From NCBI RefSeq assembly GCF_000003605.2, contig NW_003129863.1:91824-148761 (forward strand): DNA of 56,938 nt, given 5' to 3'. The translations under genes were made by a program, and so were the position numbers. Shown here piece by piece: positions 11,216-22,291 of this stretch (the first letter of the stretch is position 1; each line of letters begins with the position of its first letter). Below the pieces are notes generated by a model. The model worked only from the letters and a program-made list of their open reading frames with translations, ran no database searches and was not told the origin of the DNA. This DNA comes from Saccoglossus kowalevskii. Lineage: Eukaryota > Hemichordata > Enteropneusta > Harrimaniidae.

Positions 11216-11915
11216 GATGAATATGGGATATAGCATTGGTTACTTTCCCAAAGTATTAGATGTTTATGAGGAAATTAACCTATTCAAGACAATGGACGCA
11301 TTTAATCTGTGCTGTTATAATCCCCTCTATGTATTAAATAAAATGCTAGTCCTATCAATCCGCTAATTGGCATAACACAAAACTGATTGCTATCACGCAT
11401 ATTTTTAACAAGACCCCCGTACACATGTAGCTGCCTGTTCTAGCATAGATGATATTTAGACTGTCTAAATATCGCGATATATAGCGGATGGCCGTTCTGG
11501 ACTTTTCCAAAACGCATAGATTATTAGTCCGACTCTGACTGGTTACACGTGGTGTCACGCTTAAATAACTTAGTTGTTTGATACTGCTGAAAACTGATCG
11601 GAAGTATGCAATTCTTGTACTTAGAAGACAGCTGATTGAGACATGCATCTAAACCATCACGTGGGATTTGACAAACGCGAAAGTATTTGTGGAGGGGGGG
11701 GGGGTATTTACACATAATGAAGGCCGGGGTTCTCAGCGATACATACCTCTCTGAAAAAAACGGAATTTCAATATTGAGTTATCTAAAACAAATCAAATAC
11801 AAATCATCTAATCTTTGTGGCAATACGAGAGATCTTACAATGAATTGAAAATCGCATAATATCAGCCATGACGAGTTTCTTGTTGCTGACTGTTTCCACT
11901 GTGATTGAATCATAG

Positions 11916-12240
11916 CAGAGGTACATTACTTGGGGTTTGCAACTCGCATAGTATTGTATGGTGACATCCTGCCAAGATCCCATTCAAGTTTCATCTCGTA
12001 GATAGCGAGACTGATGCTACTACCTTCTGACATGCCATAGGCGGTTTGTAATAAAACGATATAGTTATCGTAATCAGTCATATCGTGAGCAGGTATTTTG
12101 ATCCACCTTGACTTCCCAGTATCCTAGTTACCTCGGGCATGCGCATTTTTCTGAGTTGGAACGCTTATGTTAGAGCGAGATTGAAACGGGATCTTGGTAT
12201 CATGTCACTGTAGTTGCAAACCCCAAGTAATGTACCTCTG
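11916..12240. mobile_element. hAT MITE with 29-bp perfect inverted repeats, 325 bp
   Basis: It starts CAGAGGTACATTACTTGGGG and ends with the exact inverse, CCCCAAGTAATGTACCTCTG. Identity extends through TTTGCAACT, about 29 bp in all. It is flanked by ATCATAG at 11,909-11,915 and 12,241-12,247, a 7-bp target duplication. CAGAGG...CCTCTG termini with a 7-8 bp duplication are diagnostic of hAT-superfamily elements. Perfect ends suggest recent insertion. No coding capacity. Confidence 0.85.
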
Positions 12241-12825
12241 ATCATAGTTATTAACTGATAGAAACATTGTATTTTTAAGGATGCAATAAAGTTATTATTA
12301 GTATTATTATTAGTTAGTTTGATTTAGTAATTTTGATTTCGTTTAGTCTTGTGTACATTTCAAAGAGTTGTGAGGGTACAGTGTTATATAACCACACCAT
12401 GTAAATGTTCATGGCTACATGTGAATAAATTATCAGAATTATTATTATTAAAGCACCAGAGGCACATGTTTGAATTATGCATAAAAATTGCATTTTAACA
12501 CATAGTATGCCCACTATGAGTCCCATATCTATCATGATGCGATGCAATGCAAAGACTGCATGCATGCATGGAATGTGAAAGAAACATGGTATGCAGGGGT
12601 AATAATACTTGATTTGAAGGGGAGACGTACCTAAAAAACTGTTGGATATGCTCATTTTTCTCAATTACGGTTCGACCTTATAAAAACTTTGTGGATGGCT
12701 GGATTTGTTGAAAGAAATGCAAGCTAGACTGCTAGACACTGGTGTTGTAGGATTCAAATATTGTTTACTTGTGTTTATATTTATATTGCCATGACCTGAG
12801 TTGTTATTCACAATTCTTAGCTGTA

Positions 12826-12858
12826 CTGTTTGAAGTGTGGCTGTTACACTTCAAACAG
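12826..12858. repeat. 13-bp perfect hairpin
   Basis: CTGTTTGAAGTGT, loop GGCTGTT, then ACACTTCAAACAG. The stem does not extend outward, so it is too short for a microRNA precursor. No function inferred. Confidence 0.5.
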
Positions 12859-13039
12859 CATGGCCACTCATGCAATTACTAAACACACAACCACAAACGA
12901 TGGGGCACAAGGCCAAAAATTTGTACTTTAAGTAGGAACGTATGAATAATTTTATTCTAAGTACCAAAAATGAATTTACATGAAATCAAATACAAATACT
13001 TAACAAGAAAACAGATAACTGACTGACCAAATAACCAAG

Positions 13040-13100
13040 AGACAGACAGACACACAGACAGACAGACACACGGACAGACACACATACAAGACAAGACAAG
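13040..13100. repeat. GACA/CA microsatellite
   Basis: Interrupted GACAGACAGACACACA-type repeats, followed by a short ACAAG repeat. Ordinary simple sequence. Confidence 0.8.
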
Positions 13101-13376
13101 GGCTTGTTTGGTACAGTGATATTCTCTTAATTTCAGTAAATATATTTCTATGTACAACACAACAATATGATTGTATAACTTAGTTGGACCACCCAATTTT
13201 TGCTAAAACAAATACTAGGCTTAGACAAGATATAAAACCAAAGAATCTTTCTGCTTGTGTTCTATTTTCAAGTATTCACATGATTTCTATTTGAAATTAC
13301 CATGATTGACATTGGCAATTATGTTACCAATGACTAAAACTAACTATAATTTAACCACTCAAAACTATACGGCAAT

Positions 13377-13541
13377 TTAAAGCGGAGGAGTTGTTATCTA
13401 CGTATGCGTCAGATGGCCATAGCGTGTCATTGTTTACAAACAAGCGTCTACTCATAAGCCTTTACGTTTTTAGCGTGTGTTCTTATCGTCGCTTGGGACT
13501 CAATTCCCGCGTGTGTGCAGGTGACGACCCTCTCGCTTTAA
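13377..13541. mobile_element. TTAA-bounded MITE, GTCGTCACC family, second copy
   Basis: It starts TTAAAGCGGAGGAGTTGTTA and ends GTGACGACCCTCTCGCTTTAA, in inverse orientation to the 10,230 copy (its interior reads ACAAACAAGCGTCTACTCAT). It lies about 85 bp beyond the dehydrogenase stop codon and is therefore probably transcribed in its 3'UTR. Confidence 0.7.
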
Positions 13542-13626
13542 ATTTTTCTTCTAACAACTCATTCTTCTCAAAAAATAATTATTTGTGCATAAACCAATGA
13601 AGGATTATGGTATTTGTTGTGAATCA

Positions 13627-16600
13627 CTATTTCGCCGTTGTTCCCCAGTCAATAGGAATAATAGTTCCTGTAACTTCATCAGCAGCCGGGGAACAGAGGA
13701 AAGCTGCCAATTCACCAATCTGAAAATAAAATTAAACTATTATTACAACATTCTAGGTTTTCAAGTACCTGTCACATGACAAATTTAGTAAACACAACAT
13801 CATCGTTTTTAATAATTTTGATGAAAGGGGAACCCCTCAATCCTATGGATTGCACCAGATGCTCATGGGTAATTAACTCTGCCTCTGTCCACTAAGTAAA
13901 TGAATGCTTATTATGCTCGCTTACTCAAACTGTGATTGACAGGCATTTTGCATACATTAGCCGCCATTTTAAACTCAGGATTTTTACTTTTTGACCAAAA
14001 ACAACAACATTTATATATCAAAAGCCCAACCAGATAAGTGTAATTCACTAGCGTACATATTAATTCCCCCGTAGAAATGTATTTGGAATCACAGCTTGGT
14101 CTCCAAACAGCGTAAATGACACATTTCCCGGAGCTCCCGGATTAGCCTACTAATTGCGGTGGCCATCTTGCCCCTATTTATAGTATCTGTTCCCCTTCAA
14201 GACTTGCAGTTAATGAAAAATAATGACCATTTTATTGAAAACTAATTAAAAAATTATAGAAAAATACATTAAACTGTTTTAAAATAATGAACCTACAATT
14301 TAGCAGTAAAAACACACAGAAATGTATGTATACATGGGAACATAGAGTCATTGAGCACAGCGCCACCAGTGTCTGAAGTTGTAATTTTTTTTTTAATTGA
14401 TCTTATCAAATAAATGATGGTAACAAGGCGTCTTACAAAAGGGGTAGATATACCTGACAGCTAACACACGGACAGTCAATATCACCTTGATATGCATTGG
14501 AAAATTGCACAGTCAACAAATTTCAATTCTATTTGGGATATATTCAAATATCGTATATGAATGGGCTTGCAAGGAATGTGATATGATACTGTAAAATGAC
14601 TAATATTCACTGGGTTTAAATTTCACTGATTTACCATTTCAGGGATATTCACTGGGTTTTAAATTCATGGTTTTGTCATTTAGATAATGTGTTCTATGCT
14701 AAATTTTACATATTCACTGTGTTTTAATTTAGCGCATTTTTCCAGTCAGCGAAATAAGCTAAATTAAAACCCAGTGAATAATTACCCCCTTTACAGTATG
14801 TGATATGAAGTGCATGATGATCACAAAAATTGTCAAAAGTTTTTTGATTGTTTCCATGAATTTTTGAATACAGTGATCATCTCACAGATTCCTGTTTACG
14901 CAATCCATCATTTCCAACCATCCACTGCATTCTCTGATACTATTGGTCAGAAATACGTTTGATTGTCGACCACAGAAGGGGATCGTTTTCAAATCCTCGC
15001 AAAGCCCTGGAGCCTACTTTACGTGAGATATTCATCACGCATCACCATATATAGTCATGGAATTTGCATACCCTCCTCATCATAAATTCTTGATACAACG
15101 TACCTTAGACACGTCCAGAGGTTTTCCAGAAGGATGTGTATGAGTAATTACCATTTTCTGTTGAAAAAATGGGACACGTATAAATGTCTAGTTGAAATGA
15201 CTTTGCCAAAACATAATGTAACGTGATTACTTGTTGAGAAAGACAATTGTTTCATCAAACAAATAAGCAAAGAAAAGCTAAATAGCAACAGAAGTGTTTA
15301 TAACTATCGTAGCATTGAAATTATATAAGGCAAGACTTTTGTTCTGATAATAATCTGTCTGTGACTCCGCCAAATCACTGAAAAGTGACAGCAAAGTATT
15401 ACGTAGTGCATTTGGGATTGTTACGTGCATATCTTCCATATTTAATCTGCTTCACGCATGGAAAACATTCTACAATTACTGTAAAGTACTTTATTTTAGC
15501 AGGAATTAGTTTTCGATGAAAAGACTTTTTAGGCGTTTTGTATGGAATTTATTTTAACTGATTTTTAACGAGCTGAATGTTAAATATAGGAAAAAAGGTA
15601 TATTCGCTGGATTTTATTTTCACTGAATTATTCCTACAGCGAAAATTAATTGCAAGTGAAAATAAAGTATTCTACAGTATGTTTTGTTTTTAATAAGATC
15701 TCAGAATCATGTCCATTTTCTATTGTATCTACCATGTGACAGCAGATTACTACAACAATATCATCATTTGATCCATCCAGACAATTGACATTAATGTGCA
15801 CTCACTTAAGAGCTTTGAATAACATACAAAAAAAGAAAACTTTATTAGAATTGAAAATCATACCTCAAATTCTTCAACTGTCATTCCAGATTTACCTGCT
15901 CCAGTCTTCATGAAACTTTTACCAGCTGCATTAAATAAGAGAAATGATTAGAGTTTAAGGTTACATCAGACTGACAAGTCTTGATGAATTTATTCTTTAA
16001 GTCATGACAGATTTCCCATAGGTCAAGAGTAATCAACACCAAAATGAGCCATTTTAAATCAGAATTAAAAACAAATGCTACATGATGTACATTGTAGTTG
16101 TAAAGTTTAATTGCAATCAATCAATCAAGACATGTCAATGATGGCTCCAGAACAGCATTCACAAAATAACTGCCATTCAGCCAAGTTTGAACAATAGCTG
16201 TGAGCAATATCTGGATCCAGAAATTTTTAATTTAGTTAAGTTTTTAACATTAAAAAATGCTGCCATTCAGCAGCCTTGAAACTGAACATTCAATGAATAA
16301 TGTATGATGTAATTTGAACATAATTGGTCAAGGCATATCAGAGACATGACACTAGAACAGCATTCTTTAAAACAAAATGGCTTCCAGTCTGCCATTTTGA
16401 GTCTTTTATGAAAAACAAAATAATGTGCATCAAGTTCTCATTATCCTATGTTCCAGTTCTGGAATGGCAGACAAGCTCACCGAATTTTAAGTATAAATCA
16501 AAGAAAGCTTAAGCTTGCATGCTGAGAGTATTAGAGACACATTAAAATTAATTCAAAATTTAAGATTACCTTTTCAAACAAAACGCTTGGCCACTAATAT

Positions 16601-19600
16601 TTGTGTGCTACTTGAGATGCACAACATAAAAACTATGTGAACCACATTATCAAAATTTATAATACATACAGAAAATATATTTGATTTTATGTCTATGGTT
16701 TTCAGTCTAATTCATTCCAGAGCAACTCTGACATATTCAATTTAAATCAGAGTTTTTGAGATATCAGAAATGGGCTATAATAATAATTAGATAATAAATA
16801 TGTATGCTTTACAAAGTAAAACTAGTCATGTCTGTAGAATACTCCAATGAACCAAATTATTATGCAAATTAATCAATTATTATGCATACATTTAGGTCTG
16901 TGTATTGTTCCAGTGTGCACATGTAGTAAGTTTCGTTATAATGTAATGATTAATCCTGAAAAAATTTCAGTAAATTATTATGCAGTAATATTATTATTTA
17001 GGGTATATGTATTTACAAAAAACTCATTGAAATAACATAAGTACTTCTGATGAAAAAGCTGCAAATTGAATAATATGCGAATATATTATCAACCTAAAAC
17101 CAGTCAGGTCTGTGATCGTCTATGACATCTATGAATCAAGATTCATTACAATGTGATGATTAGTATCTGCGATATCAAAAGCTGAACATTGACTAATCAA
17201 AATCCAATGAGTGGTTCTTTAGATATCAGAAGAACAGTCATAGAACAGCTACAAATTAGCTAATTATCATGCAAATTAGGTAATTTATATGCATACAATT
17301 TAACAAAATTCTAATCAAATCTGCCATCATGAATCATATCGTTACAAAAATGGGCATTCATGTGCCTCCCAAGATGTATGTATGAAGTTTGAATGTGATT
17401 GGACCATGCAGATGAAAGCTAAACATGGGGACACACAGACATATGAACGAATGGAAGTCAATCCACCAGTTTTCATTTTTGAAAAAAAGCCTACTGCACC
17501 TGATAAAAGAATTATTTTTAATATACATCATGAGTTTTGATATTAAAGTTCAAATTAATCATAAACCATTATTGCTAATGCATTTAAAAAATGTTTCAAA
17601 GCACACTAATTCGAGTTAGTGTTAGTTAATTTGCCCATATACACATATATATTGTGTTTCATTAATGAGTAACACAAACAAAAAACTTACAGGCTGTTAG
17701 CGCTATTGATGGGCAGATGGCGTTACAGGTTATACCTGATCCTGATGTTTCCAAGGCAACAGTCTACAAAAAAAAAATAGTTCATTATACTTTCATAATA
17801 TCAAATATAATATTGTTTTATATTGGGAAGGTTGGATTGTAACAATTGTAAAAACCAGAGTGACACTCTAAATCCTTTTCCTGATCCATTCTATGACTTA
17901 TATTTGAGCTATTTAACGACAATATATACTCAATTATCTGTTTATCTCATCTGTTTAACTCTGATGTTTTGAATGCCAAATTCCACAATATCAACGTCAC
18001 TTTCCACAATATATATATTTTTTCCACATAAAAATCACTATTTGATTAAGACCAATAGACAGAGAAAAATTATATATAAACTGTTGCCCCCAAAAATTTG
18101 CATAAAAATTTACAACATGCAAATAACAAATGTGCGACTAGAATCTCAGCTTCCTTGACCTAACTTATCTCATTAACTATGTCTGCCTTAACTAGAATAC
18201 CAATTCAGCTACCTTATCTCATTAACTATGTCTGCTTTAACTAGAATACAAATTCAGCTACTGTATTTCATTAACTATGTCTGCCTTAACTAGAATACCA
18301 ATTCAGCTACCTTATCTAATTAACTATGTCTGCTTTAACTAGAATACAAATTCAGCTACCTTATCTCATTAACTATGTCTGCTTTAACTAGAATACCAAT
18401 TCAGCTACATTATCTTATTAACTAAATCTGCTTTAACTAGAATACCAATTCAACTACCTTATCTCATTAACTATGTCTGCCTTAACTAGAATACCAATTC
18501 AGCTACATTATCTCATTAACTATGTCTGCCTTAACTAGAATACAAATTCAGCTACTGTATTTCATTAACTATGTCTGCCTTAACTAGAATACCAATTCAG
18601 CTACCTTATCTCATTAACTATGTCTGGCTTAACTAGAATACCAATTCAGCTACCTTATCTCATTAACTATATCTGGCTTAACTAGAATACCAATTCAGCT
18701 ACCTTATCTCATTAACTATGTCTGGCTTAACTAGAATACCAATTCATCTACCTTATCTCATTAACTATATCTGGCTTAACTAGAATACCAATTCAGCTAC
18801 CTTATCTCATTAACTATGTCTGGCTTAACTAGAATACCAATTCATCTACCTTATCTCATTAACTATATCTGGCTTAACTAGAAAACCAATTCAGCTACCT
18901 TATCTCATTAACTATGTCTGGCTTAACTGGAATACTAAATCAGCTACCTTATCCCATTCACTATAGTTGAATTCTTCAGTTAGATTCAATAAATCTGTCA
19001 AGTATAAAACAGTTCATATATTTCTAGTTAAACCATTGATTTGATAAATCTAGCTCATGTTTATTCCACTGTAAGAACCTATAAATCCTTCCATACTTTA
19101 AACCATCTACTTTAAATCATTTGATGATATACAATTCATATTTTTTTAATTTGGGATTCCTACAGTTACATCTGTTAAATATAGTACAATGATGTATATT
19201 AAATTAGATGTGAAGTTGGATTGCAATTAGTCAAGTCATGTCAGAGGTAAGGCTCTAGAACACATTCATTTTTGCAAAATTTCTGTATGTCTGTACCTAG
19301 TTTGAAAAACAGCTGTCTGTTCATTTATGATCGAAATGTAATTTTGATGAACTTTCAACATTAAAATGGTTGCTATACCGCCACTTTGAATCAGATCATG
19401 AAACAAATAAATGTTTCTATATATCTGAAGATTAAAGTTTGCATCAAGTCTGAATGTGATCTGTCCATATATCCAAGATACAGTTGAGAATCCATGAATG
19501 GACAGACAGATGTATACATAGATAGGTTAATCTACAAGTCTTTGATATCAGCCTGTGTCTGAATTGGGACAACATACATACCTTTGTTAAACCATGCATA

Positions 19601-22291
19601 CCATGTTTGGTTGCAACCAAAGAAGCAACATTCGGTAATCCATTAATGCCGAAAATAGAACTGATATTTATAATTCTACCCCAACCTGCAATGAAAGTGG
19701 CCTATTTAGATTTTGTTACATGTCAGACTGGCAGTGGTTGATAAAGCAGCCTCTCGGCTGAGATAGCTCCGCCGTTAGCAATGCACATTTCAATTAAAGA
19801 ACAGAAGATATCATTAGAAAATGAACAATATTTATAGCATCAAAACAATCAGACATGCGGTTTTCAACAAGAAGTGAAAATATCACTTTTTACCAAAAAT
19901 TACAAAAATATTCATCAAAATTAGAGAATTAAAGATATCATCATGAAATGAACAAATCTGAGTTAGAACCACACTAGTATCTATATATGTAATATCAAAG
20001 CAATTGGACTTGCGGTTTTCAACAAGAAGTTGAAAATATCACTTTTTATCAAAAATTACAAAAATATTCACCAAAACTAGAGAATTAAAGATATCATTAC
20101 AAAATGAACAAATCTGAGAGAGGTCCACATGTAGTATCTATACATGTAATATCAAAGCAATTGGACTTGCAGTTTTTAACAAGAAGTTGAAAATATCACA
20201 TTTTACCAAAAATGACAAAAATATTCACCAAAATTAGAGAATTGAAGATATCATCATGAAATGAACAAATCTAAGAAGTCTACCCAAGGTACATAAACAC
20301 CAAGTATCAAAGCATTCAGACTTGTAGTTTTCAAGAAGAAGTCGAAAAAGTAAAACATTGACACGAACGACGACGGACAATCACTCATATGATAAAAACT
20401 CAATAGTTAATGAATTGGACTAGCTGAATAAGGTAACATTATTATAATGGCTTGCAAATGTCTCCAATGGAAGAACACAAAGTAATGTTGCTATAGCAAC
20501 TTTGGCATATCACCTGTTTTTTTCATTTGGGATAATGACAAACTTGTCAAGTAGAATGCTGATGTCAAATTAATACGTATATTTTTCTCCCAGATGTCAA
20601 TTCCAAACTCTTCCACAGGTGCATAATGAAGAACTCCTGAAATAAAAACCCAACATACATTATTATACAACTGGTTTCAGAAATATAAGAATGCTTGATT
20701 GAATTTTTGGCACTAATATGGCTGCCATTCGGCCACAAATAAATAACCCAACAGACATTTTTATACATCAGGCTTTAGAAATGTAGGTATGCTTGATTTT
20801 ATTGAAATTTTTGGCACTAAAATGGCTGCCATTCGGCCACAAATAAATAACCCAACAGACATTTTTATACATCAGGTTTTCGGAATGATAGGTATGCTTG
20901 ATTTTATTGAATTTTTGGCACTAAAATGGTTGCCATTCGGCCACAAATAAATAACCCAACAGACATTTTTATACATCAGGTTTTCGGAATGATAGGTATG
21001 CTTGATTTTATTGAGTTTTTGGCACTAAAATGGTTGCCATTCGGCCACAAATAAATAATCCAACAGACAGTTTTATACATCAGGTTTCAGAAAGATAGAA
21101 ATGTTTTTATTGAATTTTTGGCACAAAAATGGCTGCTCTTATGACACCTTGAATCAGATTATGAAGCAAATACATGTGCATACAGTGTATGTGTCCCACA
21201 ATATGTGACATATGTGTGAAATTATACATACCGGGTAATCAGTTCAGGCTTGTCCAAGATACAGATACAGTTGATTGGAAGGATGCATGGACAGAGGTCT
21301 GAACAGACAATAACATTGAGTCCTACAGTGGAGCCCAGAGTCTACAAATCAATATTTATCCCAGTGATGGATATCGTCAAACCTTAGAAGACACTCACTT
21401 ACCCACATTATTCACTAAGATATCAATACCATCAGAATAAAGGTCTTTGATTTTATGATGAAGACCTTCCACTTCATTCATTTTATCAAAATCTGCACAT
21501 AAATAATGAACAGGGACTTCACATTCACTGAAAATAAAATAACACATGAATAAGACTTGGCATCAGCTGTCATAATACGCATCAGTTGATACTCCAGTTG
21601 TACTGTCCTTGTGTGTACTTGTCGGTAACCTCGTAATAACCACATAATATGCAAAAGACTACTGTAAAATACTTTTAAAATTTTTGGCTTTGAATTATTT
21701 TAGCTGAAGGGACAATTTAGTGCAAATAAAATCCAGCAATAATACCTTTTTTAATATATTTTACTTTCAACTCATCAAAAATCAGTGGAAATAAACTTAG
21801 AGAACACACAAAATGTCTTTTCAGCAAAAATTAATTCCAGCTAAAAGTATTTTACAGTAATTTGATTTATAAAATAATTGTAATATAGAGGTTTTAGAGA
21901 TCTATTTTACAATTTCAGAAAAAAGTTCTAGTTACACATTATACCTCTGCAATTCCTCTCGCATAGCTTCCACTTTGTCAACATCTCTTGTTCCATGCAA
22001 TACAACACTACAACCTCTCTTTGCAAGACTCCTGGCAATTGACATTCCTATTCCATCTTTATCGCTTGATCCAGTTACCAAGGCAACCTTTCCTTGAATA
22101 CCAGTGTGTATTCGTCTTTTTATTACAGAGCTCTGTAAAAAGTTGATAACTGCAATCACAACATTTTCATCTACAGGAGCAGCTGAAGATTTAATCTGGC
22201 TTAAAGCTAAACCTAGGTTGCTTTTAAAACTGATACATGTACTTATTTTATTATGCAACATCAGCTGCCTAAATGTCAACTTTAGTAACAT
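13627..22291 (-). CDS. Short-chain dehydrogenase, bacterial-type 3-hydroxybutyrate dehydrogenase-like, 8 exons, 326 aa
   Basis: Exons in coding order are 22,291-21,945; 21,527-21,403; 20,636-20,514; 19,685-19,582; 17,763-17,691; 15,925-15,864; 15,157-15,104; 13,719-13,627. Every junction is GT-AG and the phases close to 981 nt. An in-frame TAA precedes the ATG. Residues 1-65 form a basic/hydrophobic extension, plausibly mitochondrial. The Rossmann core follows: TGSSDKDGIG at 73-82 (two residues longer than the usual TGxxxGIG), NNVG at 155-158, Asn180, INISS with Ser208, Lys225, then TKTVALETSGSGITCNAICP at 232-251. That last motif is close to bacterial (R)-3-hydroxybutyrate dehydrogenase, which oxidises 3-hydroxybutyrate with NAD. 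The catalytic Tyr position is Leu221 (SLVATK instead of SxYxAxK) and the PG motif is PS. Activity is therefore doubtful. It is not the usual animal BDH1 or BDH2. Confidence 0.9.
13825..14198. mobile_element. Possible MITE with AAGGGGAAC ends
   Basis: AAAGGGGAACCCCT near the left edge and its inverse GTTCCCCTT at the right bound about 375 bp with scattered CpGs. No clear target duplication was found. It lies in intron 7 of the dehydrogenase gene. Confidence 0.3.
14587..14798. mobile_element. TACTGTAAA foldback MITE, family B, second copy
   Basis: It runs from TACTGTAAAATGACTAATAT to CCCCCTTTACAGTA and is inverted relative to 2,803-3,013. It shares TATTCACTGGGTTTTAAATT, CATTTAGATAATGTGTTCTA and CCAGTCAGCGAAATAAG. 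Intronic. Confidence 0.75.
15477..15679. mobile_element. TACTGTAAA foldback MITE, family A, second copy
   Basis: TACTGTAAAGTACTTTATTT to AAAGTATTCTACAGTA, with TTCGCTGGATTTTATTTTCA and CAGCGAAAATTAATT inside. 203 bp, intron 6 of the dehydrogenase gene. Confidence 0.78.
16100..17450. repeat. Degenerate dispersed repeats with GCTGCCATTCAGCC motif
   Basis: The words CTGCCATTCAGCC, GCCATTTTGAATC(A/T), GTCAAGACATGTCA and AACAGCATTC recur here and around 19,200-19,520, 20,700-21,300 and 34,850-35,270. They appear to be old copies of one family that also seeded the 104-bp tandem array at 20,641. Exact boundaries cannot be drawn by eye. Confidence 0.4.
18150..18960. repeat. 49-bp minisatellite, about 16 copies
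   Basis: The unit contains CTTATCTCATTAACTATGTC, TGCCTTAACTAGAATACCAA and TTCAGCTAC. About 16 tandem units with few indels fill 810 bp of dehydrogenase intron 5-4. Variants are grouped. The left half uses TGCCTTAACT or TGCTTTAACT. The right half uses TGGCTTAACT and alternates ACTATATC with ACTATGTC, partly in step with CATCTAC/CAGCTAC, indicating later expansion of two-unit blocks. Confidence 0.9.
19743..20395. mobile_element. HINE/pearl-like element with three to four internal monomers
   Basis: It starts AAGCAGCCTCTCGGCTGAGA then TAGCTCCGCCGTTAGC. It continues with monomers spaced about 157 bp (GAAGTTGAAAATATCAC at about 20,025 and 20,183) and ends at GGACAATCACTCATATGATA. The terminal AGCTCCGC hairpin of the intact copy is missing. 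It sits in dehydrogenase intron 3. Confidence 0.65.
20641..21125. repeat. 104-bp tandem array, about 4.5 copies
   Basis: GGCACTAAAATGG recurs at 20,709, 20,813, 20,917, 21,021 and 21,120, that is period 104 with the last unit 99. Units carry CAACAGACATTTTTATACAT and CTGCCATTCGGCCACAAATA. The array abuts the acceptor of dehydrogenase exon 3 (exon edge 20,636), so it replaces the normal far-upstream intron sequence of that acceptor. Confidence 0.85.
21660..21859. mobile_element. TACTGTAAA foldback MITE, family A, third copy
   Basis: TACTGTAAAATACTTTTAAA to AAAAGTATTTTACAGTA, 200 bp, in dehydrogenase intron 1. It is opposite in orientation to the 15,477 copy (AAATAAAATCCAGC near its left third). 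Confidence 0.78.

Noticed and set aside
18150-18960. Regularly repeated 49-bp units considered as a CRISPR array
   Set aside because: The units are head-to-tail without unique spacers and lie in an animal intron; it is a minisatellite.
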